Positions 56,805 through 64,000 of a DNA stretch of 64,000 nucleotides are shown piece by piece. Position numbers and translations under genes: made by a program. Source of the DNA: Nageia nagi. Its lineage: Eukaryota; Pinophyta. Under the pieces are notes generated by a model, which had not been told where the DNA came from, made no database searches, and worked only from the letters and a program-made list of their open reading frames with translations. The stretch is taken from the NCBI GenBank assembly GCA_050084985.1, contig JBITNC010000001.1, positions 66,774,001-66,838,000 of the forward strand, read 5' to 3'. How positions within the stretch are numbered: the first letter of the stretch is position 1; each line of letters starts with the position of its first letter.

Positions 56805-56945
56805 AAACCCTAAACCATTGAGCCTAAACCCTAAGTCAATATTTTTAACTCTAGTTTTTAAAATTTTAATCATAAACCCTAACACCTAAACCCCTAAATC
56901 CTAACCCTAACAAATAAGTTTTAATGTTTGACCCTAAACCCTTGA
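56805..56945 (-). repeat. Telomere-like block, inverted (CCCTAAA)
   Basis: CCCTAAA and CCTAACCCTAA words run opposite to the blocks at 55742-56655, making a head-to-head arrangement around about 56.7 kb. The intervening 56655-56805 is A+T-rich with 'ataagataacttaattttta' repeats. Confidence 0.65.
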
Positions 56946-57079
56946 TTTTATTTATATTTGGAATAATGTGAATTTTAATGTGACTAATAATATATGATTT
57001 TTTAAAGCATATATCACTATGTGAGTATTGATGATGTGAAAAAGTCATTTAATTTTTTATCCATTGAGGTTTAACATTT

Positions 57080-57660
57080 CTTCAGCTAAGGATGAGCTTC
57101 CAGATCCATTTCCTCCTAGGAGGATTGATAATTTCTACAATGATGATGAGCTAGAGGTATATGTTAATTACAATGAGTGTAAATATATATTTATTTATAT
57201 TTTATGTCACTAAGGATAAGGTATATACAATATTTTTATGTAAAATATTTAATTAATTAATAGTATGACATCTATTATAGGAACACCATGATGATGATGA
57301 TGACCATGAGGTGATTAACACCAAATTTTAAATTAGTTTTTGATATAATATTAAATATAACTAAAATTAATTATATCACACAAAGTTTCATGACTAAATA
57401 TTCAATTTATAGAAAGTAAATTATATAGATACATCAAATGAAGAGGAAACAACACATAGAAGAACTAGATATCAAACACGACTTCATAATGTATTTAGAA
57501 GTGATGATGGTATTGAGCCTTTACCATTTATATACCTTTATAGAATTATGTGATCCTCCATTTCCTATTAAAATCAATATTTATATCAACAAACATATGA
57601 TTAAAAGCCATACGATGTATGGTTAATCAAAGTTTCATTTTCAAAATCTTATGTGCCATT
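57080..57660 (+). other. Decayed coding upstream of the CACTA transposase
   Basis: Short open pieces with protein-like composition: DELPDPFPPRRIDNFYNDDE near 57090 and RRTRYQTRLHNVFRSDDGIE near 57455. The second is reminiscent of the N-terminal part of plant En/Spm-type proteins, but the match is weak. Between them is A+T-rich, intron-like sequence. Confidence 0.35.
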
Positions 57661-57729
57661 CAAATATTAAGGTAAGAGATACATAATAAAAGAATTTGAA
57701 TATATACATGGAGTTAGCATGGGTTTTTT

Positions 57730-58135
57730 CATATTGAAAGGTGTTTTTATTACTTGAGGTAGTGTAAAAGATCCATTACTACCATTTTATGGGATAATTT
57801 ATAGTAGAAAAGATTATATGTAATTAGAAAGAAACAAAGCAACACTACAAGCTATAGTATTTTTCAAATTGTTAATCAAAACCCAAGAATTCAAAATATT
57901 TGTACATTGAAGATAGGCTAAAGATTCATGGAAAAATTGTAGGATATATAAAAAATTCTATAAGTAATGGATTCCTCTCAAATTATGAATTTCACCATTT
58001 TGAAAAGTAGATAAAAGACTTCATGTGTGAAGAGTTAGATAGTTCGCTAGGTGTAGTTCCTATTAGAAGTTTGAAATATGGTGATACGCTAATAGTGGAT
58101 TACAATTATAGAAATGCAAAATGTAAAGAAAAAAG
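57730..58135 (+). pseudogene. SET-domain-like fragment
   Basis: The motif order fits a SET lysine-methyltransferase domain. GVFIT lies near 57740, PFYGIIYSRKDYM near 57782, YLYIEDRLKIHGKIVGYIKN near 57895 (compare the usual ..GNIARFIN.. region), then NYEF near 57985. VPIRSLKYGDTLIVDYNY follows near 58055 (compare ..IRDIKAGEEL..DY). The catalytic N-H-S-C core is replaced by NSISN, stops lie near 57755, 57831 and 58008, and one frame change is needed. It lies 0.5 kb upstream of CACTA transposase coding and may be a captured host gene. Recognised by pattern only. Confidence 0.42.
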
Positions 58136-58587
58136 TTCAAAAAGGCTTAAAAATGTAATATTTATTGATTTTTGTTCATACAATATCTATCAATGAAAGC
58201 TATTATAATTTTTTCAAAAACTTTTAATGAAAAATATTATGTAAAACCTATTGATGAGCTATTATTGCAATACACTTATTCGTTTATTAATAATACAATA
58301 CACTTGTTCACTTATTACTAATATAATATACTTGTTCATTTTTTAATAATAATATTGTATTTTTTAAAATAAAATTTAATTTTCAATAATAATTGATTGG
58401 ACAAATGCATCAAAATGCAACAAATACATAGGACAACTCTAGCATAAGGACTTATGTACCCATTTTGTATCAAACAAATATAAGAACGGATTTGAGGAAG
58501 TGATTACATGCACTATTAACTCCTAAAGAATATGGATAATGGTTTAGTAAACAAAATATTGTACCAGATCCTACATTCAATGAGGAC

Positions 58588-61133
58588 ATGGATTTAGATA
58601 CCAACAATAATGGAGAGAATAATGATGTACATGATGAAGTAATGAATGATTTTATTAATTCACTCTATGCAAATAGATATTATTATGCATATGTTCATGC
58701 CTCTAATTATCATACACATGATGCTACAAGGGATGGTTATATAGAAAATGATAGTTTATACAATACTGCAAAAACCAAATTATATAAAGGATCATAATTA
58801 TCCAAGTTAGCAGTAACCCTACTTTTCATGAATTTAAAAACCAAATATGGATGGTTAGATAAAGTTTCATTTCTCCTCTAAAGTAGGCATTTTTTTATGA
58901 TATTTAAATTTATATGAATTTATATATTATATTTATATATTATTTAATATTTAACATAATAAATTTATTTCTTTGTGTGGTACTATAGGTTACTAAATGA
59001 ATAAGTGCTTCTAGATGACAATATCATCCCTTCTTCATGCCAAATGTCACATGGAATTTTGAAGGATACATGGGTGGAGTATTCAACATACCATGCTTAT
59101 ATTAATGATTGCATATTGTATAGAGGATCATATGAAAAAATGAGTACATGTACAAAGTGTGATACAATTAGATACAAATAAGGAACGAAAGGGAAAAATA
59201 TTCCTTGAAAGAAAGTTCATATGCCAATCATTCCTAGGTTGATTCAATTATTTTGGTATAAGTAACTTGCATAAATTATGGATTGGCATGCAAAACATAT
59301 AATTCAATATGATTTACTTCACATTCTTGAAGATCATAAAGCAATGCAATGTAAGAGAAAAGGTGGCACAAAAATTTGAAGTTGAACCTAGGAGTGTGAA
59401 ATTGGGTTTAGCAATGGATGGTGTTAATCCATTTGGGAAATAATCATATACTTATTCATGTTGAACTATTATTATAATAAATTATAACTTACCTTCATGG
59501 ATATATACAAGAAAAGAGCATTTGATATTGGCTCTTATAGTCCCTAGAAAGCATCAACTAAAAAACATGGATGTCTACCTTGAACTAGTAATTGACAAAT
59601 TGATACTCTTGTGGAAAGGAATTCAGTTGAATGATATATATAAATATATATATCCATCAAAGTTTATTCAAATTATATGAAATACTATGTTGGACCATAC
59701 ATAACTATCCAAGGCTTACTGTTTGTTTAGGTATGCATATATACAATATTTTTCACTAGTGCATATTAATTTAATATTAAAGATATTATTTATTTCTATT
59801 TTACTATATGATTAGTTATGCATTCTCTAATAAAAATTATTGTAAGTTATCAAAAAAATATTATCATGTTTGTTCATGGTGTCTAAAAAATCTCAAAGTG
59901 AGATATTCGACTCAAATGAGGAAGATGGAATACCTTGACTGTAGAAACTATTTTCCATAAGGAAATAAAATACAAACAAACACAAATTATGGTAAAATTG
60001 AAAATAACCACATTATTCATTATGTAACTCTTATGGATTGATCAATAAAGTACCAACAAAATGTGGAAGAATTTAGACAAAGAGTCCATGAGGAAGGTGA
60101 TATTGTAGGTCTAGATGATGAGATTATTGTTAGCAAAAATGACTTACCCATAGGTGAGATTATTGTTGGTGAAAATATTCACATTTGTAATATTTCAATT
60201 TTATTATTTTATTTCAATTATATTATGATTAATTTTATACATATTTGTATACATGAAAAGGTTATCAATATTTCATAAACTTCCATACATGTCAAACTTG
60301 TTAGTAGCACATTTGATGGATCCTATGCATATTGTAAAGAATGTAACATCTTCATTGTATTGATTTACAATAAATAAAGAATTAGATGGTAATATAGTGA
60401 GAAATCAATTAAAAAAAATAAGATAAAGTATTCATTATAGATAGACCATAATGAATATGGAATGCCAAATGTACTTGCTCCCACATGGCTTATGAAAAAA
60501 GATGAAGTGAAGAAGTTACAAAAATTTGTTAGAACCATTAGAGCACAAACTGAATATGGATCATCTCTAAGAAGAGCATTCACTACTGATGGTAAAATCA
60601 CAAGATTCAAATATCATGATTTTCAAAACTTCATGAATGTATTGATGTCATACTGTATATCTATTGGTGGATGTGTGAGTTTATAACATAATTTTCCTTG
60701 CAAGTTCACCTATTTTTTGTAGCATATTTTTCCAATTGCAATTCATGGATGTGTGAGTTTACCTTCTGATATAAGAAAATAAATTAATAAACTATAATTA
60801 TTTCTAAGATAATATGTCATGTTAGAAAATATCCATGGATGTTGTTTTATAATAATTTATACTTTTTTGACATACAATATTAATTATATTTTCATAAATA
60901 GGTGGTTATCTTTAAAGGAGATATATGTGGTTGAAATAAATACATGGTGCACATTCATTGTTGAAACTATTTGTATGCTTGGAAAAAAATGCTCATTGCT
61001 TTTATGGACATACAAGTGTACTTGTTAATCCACCTAGTAGATGATATTGAAAATGCATGTGTTGTGAGTGCTAGAAGCATGTTTTTTGTGGAGAGATTTT
61101 TAAAAGTACTAAAAGGATTTGTTAGACAATAAT
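58588..61133 (+). pseudogene. CACTA/EnSpm TNP2-type transposase (broken)
   Basis: Plus-strand pieces lie in the order of the Transposase_21/DUF4218 family. These are KLYKGS and KTKYGWLDKVS (58780-58880), an intron-like gap, YHAYINDCILYRGSYEKM with a C-x2-C pair (59089-59160), and KFEVEPRSVKLGLAMDG with VNPFG (59375-59441). Then come AHLMDPMHIVKNV near 60307, SSLRRAFTTDGKITRFKYHD near 60560, and HLVDDIENACVVSARSMFFV with ERFLKVLKGFVR (61031-61125). The enzyme cuts and pastes CACTA elements. Stops and A+T-rich interruptions inactivate it. No CACTA terminal repeat was found on either side. Confidence 0.78.
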
Positions 61134-64000
61134 CATTGACAAAAGGATATTTATTTTTGATTAGCCTAATGTAATGTGAATTATGCTTGTTTAAACAAAG
61201 TAAATCCTTGATACAAGATACAAACTTGTTGTCAATTGATCTTCAATATGAAGACTGAATCCTTATCTATTGGGGTTTTGATTTTAAAGGTTATTAAAGA
61301 TAAGAGTTAGACATGTATAGGGATAAAGAGGGTGAACTAGCACCATCACAAGCATAAAAAATATTATGATCATTTGGTACATATATTGCTCATTTCATAG
61401 ACATAGGTATTCTTAGCTGGATATGCTAGTCAAATGACTACAATACCTAACAATGATAGTCTAATCCATGTATGATTTCCTTCCTAGGAGGCATAAAACT
61501 ATTAGTAACAATGCTAGATTGATAAAGATTTCAAACACAACCAAAGAGGGAAAATAGTATAAGCTCATCATCCCAAAACACACACAGTAATTTTCATAGG
61601 GCAATATTAAACAGTATCAAAACTTTTATTTAGTAGAGGCCTCTAATATTTATAAAAATATACAAGAGCTAGGATTGCATCCCTATCTACTAAACTATGA
61701 TCTTGAATGCTAATTAATTACAAAATAAAATCTTTAGATCTTTTGAAATATATTTACATCATTCAAAATTAAATCCTAAGAAAATTGAATTGATTTAGGG
61801 TACCACGAGTAAGAATTCCATCATCCTCTTAATCCTTTGGTATCAATCTCATATGGAATCTTTTGATTCTAATTTATGCTATCTTCAAGATATAGATCAA
61901 TATCATATTGGATTAGGATTTGTTTATGATCAAATTGTGTATTTGCACCAAGAGGACTCCTCAATCTAATTTCTCTAGTAGTTATTATAGTATGGCTTGA
62001 AGGTATTTGGGCCTTTTCCTTAATTAGATTGTTCTTAAAAATATAGTTATAAAAGTTATTACCTTAGTATCAACATAGAAATATAATTTTACATATCAAG
62101 TCTCCCTAAGTCGATTAGATGATAACCTTATCTTCTTACATTTTAATCTCAATCTTATTAGAAAAGGATATTTAATGATCATGAAGGCTCTACCAACTTG
62201 ATATTTTAATCTAGATTGAATCTGCATTCTCCCTAAAGAAATCCACATTGAATCCAATTTGGAAGGGTCATTTTTGAGTGTTTTCTAAAGAATCTACATT
62301 ACATAGAAACATTTTGATGTAAGCCATCTTAGGAATGCAAATTTTCCTTTATATGCATGTGAAATTAGAGTACTTCTTTCTCTTTGAGTTACAAAGAAGC
62401 ATATATGATATCAACCATATGCAGAATGTGGATTTAAATTATAATATTTGTGCAACTTTAATAGCACTTAACTTTGCTGCATTCTTCTCTAATTGTTTGT
62501 ATCATTGACAAAGCTACCACAAAACCAACTACTATTTTTGGCACCTAGAACTAACATCATGACTACCAACATAAATGATAGATAATTAAAACACCTAGTG
62601 TACACTTGATTTACCTTATTATAGTACCTAGAAGCCATGTAAACTACCAAAAAGGCATATTACAGACTTTGCAAGCCTTTCTCATAATTACTGATACTTA
62701 ACTTTATCTCTAATGATTTTAAATATACTAGGAAGGCATATTACAAACTTTGCAAGCATTTCTCTTAAATATTGATACTTAAATTTACCTCTAATGAGTT
62801 TAAATATATTTTTTCAAAGTTATGGTAGTATTTATAGATGTCAAGATTTGAATAGACCCGTTAAAACATTTGTAGAAGAAAATATACTATTTTGGTGGAA
62901 TTATTTGAACATACTTTGAAATGAATGGTCAAAATTTGAATCTCAAAATTAGAACACTTTAGGTGGTTAATTTGATTATATTTAACCATGATACATGATT
63001 AACCACCACCAATAGGAATTTTTATTCAAGAAAATGATCTTGTTTGATTTTACTATTTTTCCAACAAGATTTTATCTGCATAGTTGTGTCGAATCTTTGC
63101 CAAAATTAAACACTTCACTTCTCTACTATTCTAATGGAATTTGATGACTCCAATACTAATAGATCTCTAGTAAAATCAAACACTCTTTGTACACTTTATG
63201 CAATCAATCCCACCCTTATGCAGAGAGAATAAAGCTCATGCAGTCAACATAAACCATATGCAAAGAAGGTATTCTTTATGGGTATTTAATAAAAAAAGAA
63301 GAAGTATACTTATGTATCATGAATTAAATATTAATTTGAACAATATTTATGACTTGAAAAAGTAAATGTAACAATGCAAAATCATATTCATACATATAAT
63401 ATTTTGATTATTTGAAAGTACTATATACAAAATTACATCTACATTCTTGTAATTCATAGAGATTTTTAGTAACAAAATTGAGAAATTGGACTAAAAAAAT
63501 AACCTTGGGCTATAGAGTCATCTATTACAAGATTGTAGTGTTATTAAATTAGTCCTAAATTGTAAGGGAAATAAAAGTTTTATGAACCTTATTTATCTAA
63601 AAAATAGTCAACTATACATGCCAATTTTGAATACTAAATATAATTGGCTGATAAAATAATGAACTAGACAACTGCATACATTTTTTAAAAAGTTATAGAT
63701 CCCAAATTTGTAGTACTACTCTCTTTTGGAAAGTTCTTGAGATGTTAACAAATCATTGGAAAGTTACAGATCCATATGATCCAATTGATAGGAATTAAAT
63801 TGTTTACATTCAACTATCATAAACGATCCTTCCCATAAAGAATCAAATTTCTTATGCCTACCTGATTTGCTTTTATATTAAGTCCATTTTAACACTAGAT
63901 CACCCTTTTTGTATAGAATATGAGAAGCCTTTTTCTTTTCAAACTAGGTTTTGACTATTGAATTTCTTTTTTGAAAGTTGACAAAAGATTTATCCCTCTA
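61134..64000. other. A+T-rich region without recognised genes
   Basis: No gene, LTR or coding domain recognised. One tandem duplication (62652-62732 and 62733-62815, period 81 bp, starting aaggcatattac) and a 10-bp inverted repeat (GGTGGTTAAT/ATTAACCACC, about 62960-63006) are present. Any CACTA 3' end would be expected here but none was seen. Confidence 0.45.
62652..62815. repeat. 81-bp tandem duplication
   Basis: Two copies of a unit beginning 'aaggcatattaca' and ending 'ttttaaatata', differing at about ten positions. Confidence 0.75.

Overview
The window is plant nuclear DNA, most likely from a gymnosperm (conifer-type) genome. It is A+T-rich and dominated by decayed transposable elements: Ty1-copia and Ty3-gypsy LTR retrotransposons, a LINE, and CACTA/EnSpm DNA transposons. 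It has long introns carrying nested retrotransposons and many fragments of DYW-type pentatricopeptide (PPR) genes. No rRNA, tRNA, CRISPR array or prokaryotic operon was seen. The organism is inferred from these features, not proven.

Layout. 1-3105: no gene recognised. 3106-17995 (+): the last four exons of a TLC-domain membrane-protein gene (TLCD5/TMEM136-like), with clean splice sites and an open frame. Its first visible intron (3247-17411) is about 14 kb because it holds a copia element (A, 4494-16643, minus strand), which is itself split by a second copia element (B, 6471-13975, minus strand). About 18-24.8 kb: small tandem duplications, a dead LINE (about 19.87-22.28 kb) and a 0.7-kb duplicated block. 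24.8-26.7 kb: a gypsy integrase fragment and a CACTA terminus with subterminal repeats. 26.7-43.1 kb: wreckage of DYW-type PPR genes, including about eight copies of a 300-bp PLS unit. This cluster is split by element D (30382-37636).

Element D is the most interesting object. It has 855-bp LTRs, a perfect 5-bp target duplication (CTAAT), PBS- and PPT-like sites and a gypsy gag on the minus strand, but no recognisable protease, RT or integrase. In place of pol, and in the opposite orientation, sits a plant-mobile-domain (PMD, MAIN-like) gene. That gene keeps a TATA box, GT-AG introns, an acidic region and a possible coiled-coil tail. It is interrupted by in-frame stops that are all TAG. Upstream of it lie 44-bp and 97-bp tandem arrays, and a GGACC...GGTCC imperfect palindrome recurs throughout the element.

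43.4-55.4 kb: a very decayed gypsy element (E, plus strand) with gag, protease, RT, RNase H, integrase and an extra ORF with a coiled-coil tail. 55.7-57 kb: telomere-like repeats in opposing orientations around a copia RNase H scrap. 57.1-61.1 kb: a decayed CACTA TNP2-type transposase preceded by a SET-domain-like fragment. 61.1-64 kb: nothing recognised apart from one short tandem duplication.

Only the TLC gene looks intact in the part visible. All translations and family assignments were made by eye from the sequence; no database search was run.
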